Source: Candidatus Peregrinibacteria bacterium
GTDB taxonomy: Bacteria; Patescibacteriota; Gracilibacteria; UBA1369; UM-FILTER-53-11
Direction: 5' to 3'
DNA length: 64,000 nt
NCBI GenBank assembly: GCA_016186205.1
Contig: JACPMA010000008.1
Span: forward strand, 25,805 to 89,804
In this document: positions 41,350-50,510 of the stretch, one piece after another
Numbering within the stretch: the stretch's first letter is position 1
Layout: each line of letters opens with the position of its first letter
Notes under the pieces: model-generated
Seen by the model: the letters and a program-made list of their open reading frames with translations, nothing else
Databases searched by the model: none
What the model was told of the DNA's origin: nothing
Made by a program: the position numbers and the translations under genes

Positions 41350-41694
41350 ATGCGTGTCAAAGGCGGTGTCGTAACAAAAAGACGCCACAAAAAAATCTTG
41401 AAGCAAGCGAAGGGCTATCGCGATAAGCGTTCCAATGTTTGGAGTTTGGCGCGGCGAGCAGTCATGATCGCAGGCAAACAAGCTTTCATCGGCCGCAAAC
41501 TTAAAAAACGCGATTTTCGGAGCTTATGGATATCGCGTCTCAATGCGGCGCTCAAAATGCATGGTCTTTCCTATAATCGGTTTATATACGCGCTTACGCG
41601 CAAGCGCGTGGGGCTGAATCGAAAAATGCTCTCGGAGCTGGCGATTCAGGAACCGAAAGTGTTTGAGGAAGTGGTGAAATTTGTAAAGGCTTAG
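41350..41694 (+). CDS. rplT: 50S ribosomal protein L20
   Basis: A 114-aa protein starting MRVKGGVVTKRRHKKILKQAKGYRD (part), then SLARRAVMIAGKQAFIGRKLKKRDFRSLWI (part) and INAALKMHGLSYNRFI-like text, all diagnostic for L20, which also acts as an early 23S assembly factor. Last gene of the infC operon. No L20-binding leader structure was recognised. Confidence 0.97.
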   Translation: MRVKGGVVTKRRHKKILKQAKGYRDKRSNVWSLARRAVMIAGKQAFIGRKLKKRDFRSLWISRLNAALKMHGLSYNRFIYALTRKRVGLNRKMLSELAIQEPKVFEEVVKFVKA

Positions 41695-41756
41695 ACTCCC
41701 TAAGTGCACCATTTGAGCGAGGCTCATCCTGATGTCCTTTTTAAGCATTTTTCACT

Positions 41757-41778
41757 TTGTACTGATATGCCAGTACAA
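41757..41778. repeat. hairpin between rplT and acyP
   Basis: The perfect stem TTGTACTG/CAGTACAA with loop ATATGC, lacking a T tract, lies in the 168-nt convergent gap. It may mark transcript ends of both operons; a second hairpin GCCC-AAA-GGGC sits right after the acyP stop. Confidence 0.5.
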
Positions 41779-41862
41779 ATGAGAAAATGACGAGAAAGGC
41801 ACCACGCCACCTTCGGCAAACAAAATGGTATATAGATTAACAGATTGGTGCGCCCTTTGGGC

Positions 41863-42135
41863 TTACCTAATCGAAAAATCCGGGAAGTTTTCGAGCTGAT
41901 CGCGCCACTCTACTGCGACATTTTTTACATGCGCGCTATCCGGGCCATCCCAGCACCAAGTGACAAAATGCTGCAATCGATCTTCTTCGCCTTGTGCAAC
42001 GGCTTCAACGCCGCCGTCTAAAGTATTTCGAACCCAACCCGTAAGTCCAAGCTTTCGTCCTTTCTCACAAGTTTCAGCGCGAAAAAAGACGCCCTGCACT
42101 TTTCCGGATATTTTTACATGCACCTGTTTTTTCAT
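41863..42135 (-). CDS. acyP: acylphosphatase
   Basis: This 90-aa protein hydrolyses acyl phosphates. Motifs: VKISGKVQGVFFRAETCEKGRKLGLTGWVRNTLDG (part), with the phosphate-binding GxVQGVxFR loop and its Arg, and WVRNTLDGGVEAVAQG with the catalytic Asn. The normal length is 90-95 aa. It starts at the base next to the stop of the upstream cyclophilin gene, so the two are co-transcribed. Confidence 0.95.
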   Translation of the reverse strand: MKKQVHVKISGKVQGVFFRAETCEKGRKLGLTGWVRNTLDGGVEAVAQGEEDRLQHFVTWCWDGPDSAHVKNVAVEWRDQLENFPDFSIR

Positions 42136-42741
42136 TCAATCTATATATGGCAAAACTTGAACGACTACACTTTCCATAATTACATCTTCAAGCGGAACGT
42201 CATCCGAATCCCGCTTAACATTTGCAATAACATCAACAACGTCTAATCCTTCAAATGCTTGTCCAAAAACCGTGTACTGTCCATCCAAACTTGAAACGCC
42301 GTTTTTATTCTGCACAATGAAAAATTGGCTTGTAGCGCTGTTTAAATCCCCGCCTCTACGTGCCATAGAAACCGCGCCGCGGATATGTTTGAGCTTGTCG
42401 GAAATTTCTGCTTTGAGCGTTGTGCCGGAACCTTTATATGTTTCCCCGCCGGTACCGGTTCCAAGCGGATCGCCTCCCTGAATCATAAAATCCGGAATAA
42501 CGCGGTGAAATTTCAGGCCGTTATAAAAACCTTTTTTGGCGAGTTCGGTAAAATTTTTGACCGTCTCGGGCGCAAATTGCGGAAAAAACTGGATTTTGAT
42601 CACCCCTTTATTGGTTTTTATCACAGCTATTCTTTCACCGGATCTCGGCGGAGCTTTTTGATCAAAATTCATAGATTGTTTCGAGCCGCACGCGGTTATA
42701 GCAGATAAAACGAGAATGATAGCAAGTAACCGGAATTTCAT
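42136..42741 (-). CDS. cyclophilin-type peptidyl-prolyl isomerase, lipoprotein
   Basis: A secreted, lipid-anchored proline isomerase that helps fold surface proteins. The true start is ATG 42741 (MKFRLLAIILVLSAITACGS) with lipobox SAITA-C; the longer track ORF runs into the divergent murF. The cyclophilin domain (about 35-200) has GVIKIQFFPQFAPETVKNF, FHRVIPDFMIQGGDP with the catalytic Arg, ATSQFFIV and DGQYTVFGQAFEGLDVVD. The 201-aa form is complete. A TATTAT lies 12 nt upstream of the ATG, back to back with the murF -10. Confidence 0.93.
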   Translation of the reverse strand: MKFRLLAIILVLSAITACGSKQSMNFDQKAPPRSGERIAVIKTNKGVIKIQFFPQFAPETVKNFTELAKKGFYNGLKFHRVIPDFMIQGGDPLGTGTGGETYKGSGTTLKAEISDKLKHIRGAVSMARRGGDLNSATSQFFIVQNKNGVSSLDGQYTVFGQAFEGLDVVDVIANVKRDSDDVPLEDVIMESVVVQVLPYID

Positions 42742-42752
42742 AGATATGGCTG

Positions 42753-42758
42753 TATAAT
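42753..42758 (+). promoter_or_regulatory. murF -10 element (leaderless)
   Basis: A perfect TATAAT followed by 6 nt and then the GTG start of murF. The same AT-rich stretch reads GTATTATA on the other strand and can serve the divergent cyclophilin gene. Confidence 0.6.
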
Positions 42759-42764
42759 ACATAC

Positions 42765-44048
42765 GTGCTGTCATTGAAACAATATGCAAAACGACGCGTG
42801 GAATTATTGCTCGCGCGGCTTGTGAAGCGAAAATTAAAACGCACGCAACCAACCGTCATCGGTATTACCGGATCTTTTGGAAAAACCAGCACAAAAGAGG
42901 CTGTGTATGAAGTCTTGAAAACGCGCTGGCGCGTGTACAGAAACGCAAAAAGCCTCAATACGGAAATCGGCTTGCTCCTTGCCGTTTTGGAACAATCATC
43001 CGGCTTTCGTTCGCCTATTAAATGGATAAAAGTTTTTAGCGGCGCGCTCTGGAATGCTTTCTTTTCGGAAAAACATGATTTTCTTATTTTGGAATATGGC
43101 GTAGACAAACCGGGGGATATTCAACATCTTTTATCAATAGCAAAACCGCATATAAGCATCATCACACATATTGCGGCCGTGCACCAAGACGAAGGGCAAT
43201 TTAAAAATGCCGAGGAAGTTTTTGAGGAAAAAAAGAAACTCGCGACGTGTCTTGAAAAAACCGACATGGCTATTCTAAACGACGCTGATCCGTTTTTAAA
43301 AAAACTTACTGGAAAACTTAAGGCAAAAACATTTTGGTTTAATGGACTTGCCGGCAACGCAGATCTTTCGGCGGATAATTTGAAAAACACAGCACGCGGA
43401 TTTTCCGCAACGCTTCATCATGCCGAACAAAAACTGCATGCGCAGTTTCCTGTAGCCGGTGCATATCACATCGATGTTTTTTTACCGGCATTGCTATGCG
43501 GAATGCTCCACGGCATTTCTTTGAAGGAAGGCGTAGCGGCACTTCAAAATTTTCATCTTCCGCCTGGACGCATGTCGATTATTGAAGGGAAACAGGGTTC
43601 AACCCTTCTCGATTCCACTTATAATGCATCACCGGAAACCATGAAGCAGGCGCTTCAACTCCTCCATGATTTCCCTGGAAAAAGAAAAAAGGCGGTTCTT
43701 GGAAATATGAATGAACTTGGCGAATTTTCGCCGCACGGCCACGCTGATATCGGGAATCATATTGGAGTATGGCTTGATCAGTTGATAATCGTAGGCTCCC
43801 AGGCGGCGCTTATTGCCGAGCAGGCCTTGAAAAATGGCTTTCCAAAGACTAGAATAAAAATCCTCTTCAATGCTGAAGAGGCGGCGCATGCATTGAGCAC
43901 GAATCTTTCCAAGGGCGATGTGGTGCTGCTCAAAGGCTCTCAAAACAAAGTGCGCCTCGAGCGGGCCGTAAAACTTCTTATGGCGCATACGGAGCAGGCG
44001 AAAACACTTCTCTGCCGCCAGGAACACGAATGGCAACATTATGAATAA
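42765..44048 (+). CDS. murF: Mur ligase, MurF-like
   Basis: MurF adds D-Ala-D-Ala to the UDP-MurNAc tripeptide. The ATP-binding loop is VIGITGSFGKTSTKEAV (about 31-46), the central domain has ITHIAAVHQDEG, and the MurF signature LLDSTYNASPETMKQAL lies at about 285; the C-terminal domain has AVLGNMNELG and GDVVLLKGSQ. At 427 aa it lacks most of the N-terminal substrate-recognition domain of standard MurF: the ATP loop comes at residue 34 instead of about 105. Substrate specificity could therefore differ. GTG start with a -10 element 6 nt upstream. It ends 70 nt before holB. Confidence 0.88.
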   Translation: MLSLKQYAKRRVELLLARLVKRKLKRTQPTVIGITGSFGKTSTKEAVYEVLKTRWRVYRNAKSLNTEIGLLLAVLEQSSGFRSPIKWIKVFSGALWNAFFSEKHDFLILEYGVDKPGDIQHLLSIAKPHISIITHIAAVHQDEGQFKNAEEVFEEKKKLATCLEKTDMAILNDADPFLKKLTGKLKAKTFWFNGLAGNADLSADNLKNTARGFSATLHHAEQKLHAQFPVAGAYHIDVFLPALLCGMLHGISLKEGVAALQNFHLPPGRMSIIEGKQGSTLLDSTYNASPETMKQALQLLHDFPGKRKKAVLGNMNELGEFSPHGHADIGNHIGVWLDQLIIVGSQAALIAEQALKNGFPKTRIKILFNAEEAAHALSTNLSKGDVVLLKGSQNKVRLERAVKLLMAHTEQAKTLLCRQEHEWQHYE

Positions 44049-44054
44049 AATCCT

Positions 44055-44117
44055 AAATTTAAAATTCGGATTTTAAATTTCATTCGTCATTAGTAATTAG
44101 TAATTCGTCATTCACTA
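44055..44117. repeat. AT-rich intergenic repeat upstream of holB
   Basis: A perfect hairpin AAATTTAAAAT-TCGG-ATTTTAAATTT (44055-44080) is followed by CATTAGTAATTAGTAATTCG-type repeats up to the holB start. The second part resembles the AT-rich string upstream of dnaB (about 19161-19195). From general knowledge such strings are frequent between genes in several CPR genomes. Confidence 0.65.
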
Positions 44118-44118
44118 T

Positions 44119-45027
44119 ATGTACTATCACTGGAATGTTATCGGCCATCAAAAAGAACTTGCGCAGCTTGAGAGCGATTTTCAAACTGAAAATATTCCGC
44201 ATGCTTATCTTTTTGTAGGACCGGAGAAAATCGGAAAGTTTCGAATTGCAAAATCGGTCGCCGGAATTCTTCAATGCCCGAGCAATTTTTGCCATACTTG
44301 CCCGACGTGCGTCCAAATCGAGAAAAAATGCCATCCGGATACCATCGAACTTGAGGATGACGGCGAATCCATAAAAATCGACGCGGTGCGCGATATCATC
44401 GCACGGCTCAATATGACGGGCCAAAGCCGATATAAAATTTTCCTTATTCAAAATATCGGGCGCCTGACGGACGAAGCAGGAAATTGCTTACTCAAAACTC
44501 TCGAGGAGCCGCCGGGAAAAACACTTTTCCTTTTTACGGCCGGCCAACTGAAAGATATTATGCCGACGGTTGCATCCCGTATGCGCATAGTGCAATTCAG
44601 AAAACTTCAGGATGAAGTGCTTCGCGCCGCTCTAAAAGAAATGTTTGCTGATGCCGATCAAGATATGCTTAATCAAGCAGTGCTTCTTTCGCTTGGAAGA
44701 AGCGGAAAAGCGATTCAGCTTTTGCGCGACCCGGAAGCATTCCAAGAAGTACGCGACCTTTATCGGCTCATTCAATTTCTTGATGAAAAAGCGACTCCGG
44801 CTAACCGCTTTGTGGCTCTTCAGGAAATTATTCAAGATCCGCAAAAAATGCGAAACTTTTTATCGCTCCTCGTGCATTACTTCCGCCAAAAAATGTTTGA
44901 CGCGCCTTCTGCGGCGAAAAAATATGCGGCGATCGATATTATTTCTGAAATCCACCGCGTGATGAATCTCGCAAGCCGCAATATTAATCCTCGGCTCCTC
45001 ATGGAAAATCTCATGCTCAAATTATGA
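44119..45027 (+). CDS. holB: DNA polymerase III subunit delta'
   Basis: Delta' is part of the clamp loader. Motifs: PHAYLFVGPEKIGKFRIAKS (a P-loop with GPEKIGK), a Cys4 zinc module (CPSNFCHTCPTC), LIQNIGRLTDEAGNCLLKTLEEPP, and TVASRMRIVQFRKL, containing the SRC-like arginine-finger region as SRM. The C-terminal helical collar is present (302 aa; slightly shorter than E. coli). The last 4 nt overlap the TPR protein gene. Confidence 0.93.
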   Translation: MYYHWNVIGHQKELAQLESDFQTENIPHAYLFVGPEKIGKFRIAKSVAGILQCPSNFCHTCPTCVQIEKKCHPDTIELEDDGESIKIDAVRDIIARLNMTGQSRYKIFLIQNIGRLTDEAGNCLLKTLEEPPGKTLFLFTAGQLKDIMPTVASRMRIVQFRKLQDEVLRAALKEMFADADQDMLNQAVLLSLGRSGKAIQLLRDPEAFQEVRDLYRLIQFLDEKATPANRFVALQEIIQDPQKMRNFLSLLVHYFRQKMFDAPSAAKKYAAIDIISEIHRVMNLASRNINPRLLMENLMLKL

Positions 45028-45770
45028 CAACCGTTACCCTTATTATCGTTTTATTTTGCGCAGCAGCGCTTGTGGTTCTTTTTCGAAAAAAAGCCTCGGC
45101 GCTCAAGAAAAAACAAACCATCCGGCGCCTCACGACAGGTGTTGAAAAAATACCGGCGCCCTCTAGGCCTGACGAACCGGATGAAACCGCACCGCCTGCG
45201 TCTGATGTGGACTATTCAGAAGTAAACCGTACATACCGTATCGCCGATATGCATTTTGCGCGCGGCGATTTTGAAGAAGCTGAAAAATGGTTTATCCGCG
45301 TGCTTGCAAGGCACGAGCAGCATCCGGAAGCGCTTAACCGTCTCGGCGTAATTTACATCCAGCAAAATAATCCGCATCGTGCGGAAATTCTTTACCGAAA
45401 ACTTTTCGCCATCACGCAAAAAGAACCGGCATATTATGCAAACTACGGACGCTGCCTCTACAATCAAGGCCGGCTTCATGAAGCGCTGGAAGCTTATGAA
45501 AATGCGGTAAAACTTGATGCTACTCGGCCGGCTCGTTTTGTAAGCATCGGCCAAATTTATTATGAACAAAAAGAATTTGTGAAAGCGCTTGCTTATTTTT
45601 TAAAAGCGCTTGATCTTGATCCGCAAAATATCGGATATCTTTCTGTGGCAGCCGAGCTTGCGCGCGAAGCGGGGGATTTTGAACGCGCGCACCGAAGTTT
45701 GAAAAAAATCCTCGAGCTTGATCCGTATAATGAGGACGCAAAAAGGAAACTCACAGAATTGCAGATCTAG
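45024..45770 (+). CDS. membrane-anchored TPR protein
   Basis: This 248-aa protein has an N-terminal TM helix (TLIIVLFCAAALVVLF), a Pro/Asp-rich linker (about 45-70) and about five tetratricopeptide repeats (ARGDFEEAEKWFIRVLARHEQHPEALNRLGVIYIQ in part; YNQGRLHEALEAYENAVKLD; YEQKEFVKALAYFLKALDLD; AGDFERAHRSLKKILELD). TPRs mediate protein contacts. Function is unknown. It is coupled to holB by a 4-nt overlap. Confidence 0.85.
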   Translation: MTTVTLIIVLFCAAALVVLFRKKASALKKKQTIRRLTTGVEKIPAPSRPDEPDETAPPASDVDYSEVNRTYRIADMHFARGDFEEAEKWFIRVLARHEQHPEALNRLGVIYIQQNNPHRAEILYRKLFAITQKEPAYYANYGRCLYNQGRLHEALEAYENAVKLDATRPARFVSIGQIYYEQKEFVKALAYFLKALDLDPQNIGYLSVAAELAREAGDFERAHRSLKKILELDPYNEDAKRKLTELQI

Positions 45771-45791
45771 GTTTCCTGACTAACCAAGTAT

Positions 45792-47582
45792 TTATTCAAA
45801 CGGATTAGTATTTTCCGTAAGCCCTTTATTTTCACCTTCTGCGCTCACTTCACCGCCAACAAGATATTTTGCAGGCACTGCTTTATAGCGGCTGTAAATT
45901 TCTTCCTTCGCGGTTTCACCGTTTTTTGTGACATACCGATACCATAAAGAATCAAATCCGCCGTGCGGTTTCTCGACTTGTTTTTTCTCGCCTGGCGCAA
46001 GATCTTTATCCGGAACTAAAAGGGCTTCTGCCGGCGCAGAGCGTTTATTTGAAATTGTCGGCCCTTCCATAACAACTTTTCTGCCGTCGTTTGTGCCATA
46101 AAATTTAAAATATGCATGATCGCCGTCAACGTATGACTGTATAACTATGCTGCCCGGCGTGTCGTTGAGAAATTTTAGGTCGCGCGATGGCGGATAAATG
46201 GTCGCATCAAGGCCGTGGCCGCCGACTTGCGCATAATACGTCACGGCATAGGAATGCGGCCAGCGTTCAACGACCGGCAGACCGGTATACATAATGGCGC
46301 GGAACATCGTGGAAGAAACTTGGCACAGTCCGCCTCCAAATTCTGGAATGGTGCCTTCCGGCTTAATCACAAGTTCTTTTCTATAGCCGGTTGAACCATC
46401 CACAGGGCCGAGATTATCATTAAAAGAAAAAGTACTTCCTTGCGGAACAATAAGTCCGTTAAATTTCGCAATTCCGACGCCGATATTATGTTTGCGATTC
46501 TTGGGCGAGCCTTCAAATTTTGTATGGCCAACGCCGATAAGTTCAGAAATGCCAAGTTCGTTCAGGTCCTGCGCAACTTCAACCTTTGGAAAGACGACTT
46601 TCAGCGGAATTTCGATTTCTTCTTTTTGTTCTGCAATGGCAAGATTGGCCAGCGTGAGGAGCCGTTCGCGCTCAATGGCGCGGCCGTCAACTGCACGGCC
46701 GTCAAATTGAATACTTCCGTTTTCATCGCGAAAAATACGGACATTTTCCGGCGCCTGTTCCAGCTCCGATGCTGTATTTTGCAAAAACCGCGAAAACGCA
46801 ACAGGCTCCCATTGGAGCGAAAACGGCAGCTGTCCTTCGGCGACCTTATATGGCTTTCGGTCCAAAACGATCCATTCCGGATGTTTTTCAAAATTCGCCT
46901 CCCATTTTTGCTTTTCAAAAAGGAGCGTAAGTTTTTTTGGGAAACTTTTTTGTATTTCGACTTCGTGGGCTTGAAGATCGGCTGCGGAAACATCCGGTTT
47001 TGATTCCCGAAAATCCACTACGAGCGGCTGGTGTTCAAGAAAAGTTATTTGCTGGCGGATTTGATGAATAAAAGGTTCGAGATTCGGCGTAACTCCGACT
47101 TCGGCTTCACGGATTTTTATCTTTTTTCCATTAAGCTCAAAATACGCATTGCGAGCCTTGGGAATATTCGGAAATTTTTCTTCAATAACTCGGAGCAGTT
47201 CCGGTTTTTCAATAGGAATGTTCGGGGCGACGCGCTGCCCGGCAACGCTCCATACAATGAGTTCAAGATTTGAAATATTATTGGCAAACGGAATATTCTG
47301 TAAAAGAATCGATTCGTTTACTTGAATTCCAAAATCCTTGAGCATAACGGACTGCACTTCTCCGCGGGCGCCCAAAGAAAAAGGCTGCTCAAGAAACGTC
47401 TGCAATTTCTGGCGGATGGTTTCGCGTGCTTCGTCGCGCGTCATTCCGCCAAGCGCCAAATCGCCGAGCACGGTGCGCGGAATTACAAGATCTCTCCTTT
47501 TAAAAAGATCCAGCGCAAGCGCTGCGCTGGAAAGAAGAATGATGGAAACGATACTCACGGCTAGCCCGAAAATGGCTTTCAT
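45792..47582 (-). CDS. VanW family protein with peptidoglycan-binding-like domains
   Basis: This 596-aa exported protein has an N-terminal TM/signal helix (LAVSIVSIILLSSAALAL), two copies of a YoaR/PG_binding_4-like domain (about 35-200 and 205-330; GDLALGGMTRDEARETI starts the first) and then VanW (about 345-490) with NIGVGIAKFNGLIVPQGSTF (part), FGGGLCQVSSTMFRAIM and HGLDATIYPPSRDLKFLND. The C-terminal tail is low complexity. VanW proteins are linked to peptidoglycan or glycopeptide resistance clusters, but the chemistry is unknown. An AAGCGT/ACGCTT hairpin lies over the start region. Confidence 0.9.
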   Translation of the reverse strand: MKAIFGLAVSIVSIILLSSAALALDLFKRRDLVIPRTVLGDLALGGMTRDEARETIRQKLQTFLEQPFSLGARGEVQSVMLKDFGIQVNESILLQNIPFANNISNLELIVWSVAGQRVAPNIPIEKPELLRVIEEKFPNIPKARNAYFELNGKKIKIREAEVGVTPNLEPFIHQIRQQITFLEHQPLVVDFRESKPDVSAADLQAHEVEIQKSFPKKLTLLFEKQKWEANFEKHPEWIVLDRKPYKVAEGQLPFSLQWEPVAFSRFLQNTASELEQAPENVRIFRDENGSIQFDGRAVDGRAIERERLLTLANLAIAEQKEEIEIPLKVVFPKVEVAQDLNELGISELIGVGHTKFEGSPKNRKHNIGVGIAKFNGLIVPQGSTFSFNDNLGPVDGSTGYRKELVIKPEGTIPEFGGGLCQVSSTMFRAIMYTGLPVVERWPHSYAVTYYAQVGGHGLDATIYPPSRDLKFLNDTPGSIVIQSYVDGDHAYFKFYGTNDGRKVVMEGPTISNKRSAPAEALLVPDKDLAPGEKKQVEKPHGGFDSLWYRYVTKNGETAKEEIYSRYKAVPAKYLVGGEVSAEGENKGLTENTNPFE

Positions 47583-47688
47583 CCAAGCGTAAGCGTAGCG
47601 AAACGCTTTTTATAAAATAAGAGAGGATTGCATTGCTGCATCAATCATATCATACGCAAGTGTGTATTTTTTATTACAGGCGAGCGGT

Positions 47689-47988
47689 TTATTCTTTCTC
47701 TTCCGGAAATTCGAGAGTTGCTTTCGGCATTGGTTCGTCGGTTTTTTTGCGGCGGAAAAGCCAACGGAAAAATCCCCGGCCTTTTTTGAGCTGATATTTT
47801 GCGCTCTGAAAAGTCTCACGGTGATCGCGGATAAAATCTTGCCCTTTCTGCTTGATAATCTCGCGCGTCTCCTTGCCTTTGCGCGGCGCAAGCGTGAGCC
47901 CCAGCACGGAACCGATGGCTCCGCCGAGAATAATTCCCATCACGAGCTTGTCTATCTTCTTCCCTATTTTTTTATCTTCTTCGCCCAT
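47689..47988 (-). CDS. YtxH-like small protein
   Basis: This 99-aa protein has a Gly-rich hydrophobic segment (LVMGIILGGAIGSVLGLTLAPRKGKETREIIKQK, part), the hallmark of YtxH-type proteins, followed by a basic helical tail (FRWLFRRKKTDEP). The family is general-stress related in Bacillus; here the function is inferred only from family. It lies 2 nt after the trxB stop, so they are co-transcribed. The 106-nt gap to the VanW gene holds nothing I recognise. Confidence 0.8.
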   Translation of the reverse strand: MGEEDKKIGKKIDKLVMGIILGGAIGSVLGLTLAPRKGKETREIIKQKGQDFIRDHRETFQSAKYQLKKGRGFFRWLFRRKKTDEPMPKATLEFPEEKE

Positions 47989-47990
47989 AA

Positions 47991-48917
47991 TTATGAATAA
48001 TCCACATAAGCCGCGACTCCCTTTAATAATTTTATCACAGATATAGCCGCGTTACAGCCCTCTCCTGCGCTTTTGGCAGCTTGCGCGTTGCCGCCTGTGC
48101 AATCACCGGCGGCATAAACGCCTTTAACATTCGTTGCGCCGGTGCGCGGATCAGCAACGATATATGCATTTTGCGGACCGGTGCGTTTGAGGCCGAGTTT
48201 ATTTGCAAAATCAGACGCCGATGCCACACCAAGCGCAACAAAAACACCGTCGTAAACGGCTTCCGTCCCGTCTGCAAATTTAAGCTTTTCAAGTTTTGCA
48301 GCGCCGATAAATTCTGTAATTTTCGGCGTTTTTAAAAAATTGACGCCGTTTTTTTCAAGTCCTTCTTGTATCTTCGGAGAAAACGAAAAATCTTTACCGT
48401 GGCTCAAAATACTTATCTGCTTGGTATAAGTTAGCAGCTGAAGCGCTTCTTCTCCGGCATAATTCGCATTACCAACCACTGCCACGTTTTTTTCTTTGAA
48501 GAAAAATCCATCGCATGTAACGCAAAAAGAAATTCCTTTGCCGATGAGCGGTTGTTCATTTTTAATGCCGGACGGCTTAAATCCGAGTCCGGAACAAACA
48601 ACAACCGTTTTTGCCGTATATAAATCGCGCTCTGTATCGGTGGCCGTAAAAGTTCCGTCATCATTCTGCTTCACGTCCACTACTTCACGCTCGACATATT
48701 GCGTTCCAAACTTTAGCGCCTGCTTTTTTCCTTCCTCCATTAAAAACGGCCCGCTGATCTGTTTTTCGTAACCAAAATAATTTTCAATTACGTGCGCTTT
48801 ATAGGCGTTTGAGTTTTTCAAAATTCCGAGGAGAACCGTTTGGAGTCCGGCCCGCGCAGTATAAATTGCAGCGCTCCAACCGGCCGGTCCGGCGCCTATA
48901 ATAACAACGTCGTACAT
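47991..48917 (-). CDS. trxB: thioredoxin-disulfide reductase
   Basis: TrxB is an FAD/NADPH enzyme that reduces thioredoxin. Motifs: VVIIGAGPAGWSAAIYTARAGL (part, FAD), the redox pair in SFCVTCDGFFF (about 133-136), NADPH loop VVGNANYAGEEAL (the usual GGGNSA is altered to GNANYA) and GVYAAGDCTGG near the C-terminus. At 308 aa it is complete. The altered NAD(P)H loop could mean a different electron donor. It precedes ytxH; rny lies upstream on the same strand with a 24-nt gap. Confidence 0.93.
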   Translation of the reverse strand: MYDVVIIGAGPAGWSAAIYTARAGLQTVLLGILKNSNAYKAHVIENYFGYEKQISGPFLMEEGKKQALKFGTQYVEREVVDVKQNDDGTFTATDTERDLYTAKTVVVCSGLGFKPSGIKNEQPLIGKGISFCVTCDGFFFKEKNVAVVGNANYAGEEALQLLTYTKQISILSHGKDFSFSPKIQEGLEKNGVNFLKTPKITEFIGAAKLEKLKFADGTEAVYDGVFVALGVASASDFANKLGLKRTGPQNAYIVADPRTGATNVKGVYAAGDCTGGNAQAAKSAGEGCNAAISVIKLLKGVAAYVDYS

Positions 48918-48941
48918 ATTTGTCCGAAAAGGGTTTTTACG

Positions 48942-50468
48942 TTATTTGGCATAATCGGTGATTTTGGTAGTTCGAATCGTTACCACTTTGATTTTTCCCG
49001 GATATCCGCCTTTTTCCTGAACTTTCGCAGCGATTCCATCTGCCAAAATTTGATTTGCTTCATCGTTAACTTTTTCCGGCTCAACAACCACGCGCACTTC
49101 TCGTCCGGCATTGATCGCATAGGCTTTTTTAACGCCTTCAAAAGACAAAGCCGTTTCTTGTAAATCTTTTATTTTTGTAAGATAGCGTTCAAGCGATTCT
49201 GCGCGCGCGCCGGGACGGCCTGCCGAAATAGCATCGGCTGCCTGCACAATGCGCGCTTCAATTGTTTCCTGCGGAATGGCATTGTGATGCGTCCATGCAG
49301 CATGCGTAATCTCCCATGAAAAACCGTATTTTTCGAGAAGTTCTTTTGAGAGCACATCATGGGAACCGCCTGTTTCTTGATCAACGGCTTTTCCCAAATC
49401 ATGAAAAAAACCTCCAAGCCATGCGGTGTCCGTATTCGCTCCCAATTCTCCGGCGATAAGCCGCGCAAAATAACCGACTTCAAAACAATGGCTCATGATA
49501 TTTTGCCCGTAGCTTGTGCGAAATTTTAACCGCCCAACCAATTTTGCAAAATCCGGCGGCATTTTTTGATCCAAACCGAGAATTTTCAAAGCGGCTTGTC
49601 CTTCTTTAAGCAACAATTTTTGCGTATCTTGTTCGGCAAGCGGCTTGATTCGGGCTATAACCTCTTCGCTGATAACCCGCTCCCTCATGAGCCGTTCGAG
49701 GGCAAAGCGCGCCGTTTCGCGCTGAACAAGATTAAAACAGCTCAAAATAATCGTATTCGGCTCGTCGTTAAAAATAACATCGACTCCAAAAAGTTCTTCG
49801 AAAAAAGCTATATTCCGGCCTCCTCGGCCAACGATACGCCCTTTAATTTCATCGCGCTGGACTATGATATCTTTCAATTCATGCTCCACGGATGTCGCAG
49901 CAGCATAACGATACATGGCTTCTGCGAGAAAATTACGCGCATCGCGCGTTACATTATCTTTCGTACATTCCACGGCATGCTGAAGCCTTAATTCGGCGTC
50001 GGCAAGGAATTCTTTTTCATAATCCTGCAAAAGGTGTTCTTTAATACGGTCCGCTGAAAAACCTGTTCTTTGTAAAAGCTGTTCATTTAAACGGCGATCG
50101 TTTTCGCTCATCATACTCTGTAGCGCCTGTACGGATTTTTCTTCTTCTTCGAGCGCGCGTTTCAATTCAGCGATTTTTGCCTCTCTTTTTTGAAAAGAAA
50201 CGCTTTTTACAGAAAGCATTTGTTCCATTTTATCGATTTGCTGGGCAAACTCTTGCTGCTCTACCTCGAATTGTTTTTGTTTTTCGATGAGCTGCGTTTT
50301 TGTCTCATTAATAATATGGGTGCTTTCTTTTGCGGCATCAGCCATGAGCTTTTCTGATTTTCTTTTCAGGGACTGCTCGTCAAATTTCCGCTGGTTTATA
50401 ACAAACAGACCAACCGGAAGGCCGACGAAAAAACCGGCAATAGACAACAAAAAAAGCGTGTAGGACAT
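48942..50468 (-). CDS. rny: ribonuclease Y
   Basis: RNase Y is a membrane-anchored endoribonuclease that starts mRNA decay. It has an N-terminal TM (MSYTLFLLSIAGFFVGLPVG), a long coiled coil (about 28-150), a KH domain (about 190-255; IVGRGGRNIAFFEELFGVDV (part)), and an HD domain with FFHDLGKAVDQE and THHNAIPQE. It ends with ...GKIKVVTIRTTKITDYAK, as in the family. The track ORF reaches 50588 through the repeat element; ATG 50468 is the family start and has TATAAT 7 nt upstream. The 508-aa length is normal. Confidence 0.95.
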   Translation of the reverse strand: MSYTLFLLSIAGFFVGLPVGLFVINQRKFDEQSLKRKSEKLMADAAKESTHIINETKTQLIEKQKQFEVEQQEFAQQIDKMEQMLSVKSVSFQKREAKIAELKRALEEEEKSVQALQSMMSENDRRLNEQLLQRTGFSADRIKEHLLQDYEKEFLADAELRLQHAVECTKDNVTRDARNFLAEAMYRYAAATSVEHELKDIIVQRDEIKGRIVGRGGRNIAFFEELFGVDVIFNDEPNTIILSCFNLVQRETARFALERLMRERVISEEVIARIKPLAEQDTQKLLLKEGQAALKILGLDQKMPPDFAKLVGRLKFRTSYGQNIMSHCFEVGYFARLIAGELGANTDTAWLGGFFHDLGKAVDQETGGSHDVLSKELLEKYGFSWEITHAAWTHHNAIPQETIEARIVQAADAISAGRPGARAESLERYLTKIKDLQETALSFEGVKKAYAINAGREVRVVVEPEKVNDEANQILADGIAAKVQEKGGYPGKIKVVTIRTTKITDYAK

Positions 50469-50475
50469 CGTTATC

Positions 50476-50481
50476 ATTATA
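50476..50481 (-). promoter_or_regulatory. rny -10 element (leaderless)
   Basis: TATAAT on the minus strand ends 7 nt before the rny ATG, just downstream of hairpin repeat copy B. Confidence 0.6.
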
Positions 50482-50510
50482 ACATATGAAATTCTTTGGG
50501 TTGCATCGAG

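Noticed and set aside
42742-42852. Longer start of the cyclophilin lipoprotein
   Set aside because: It overlaps divergent murF and its promoter, and would bury the lipoprotein signal sequence.
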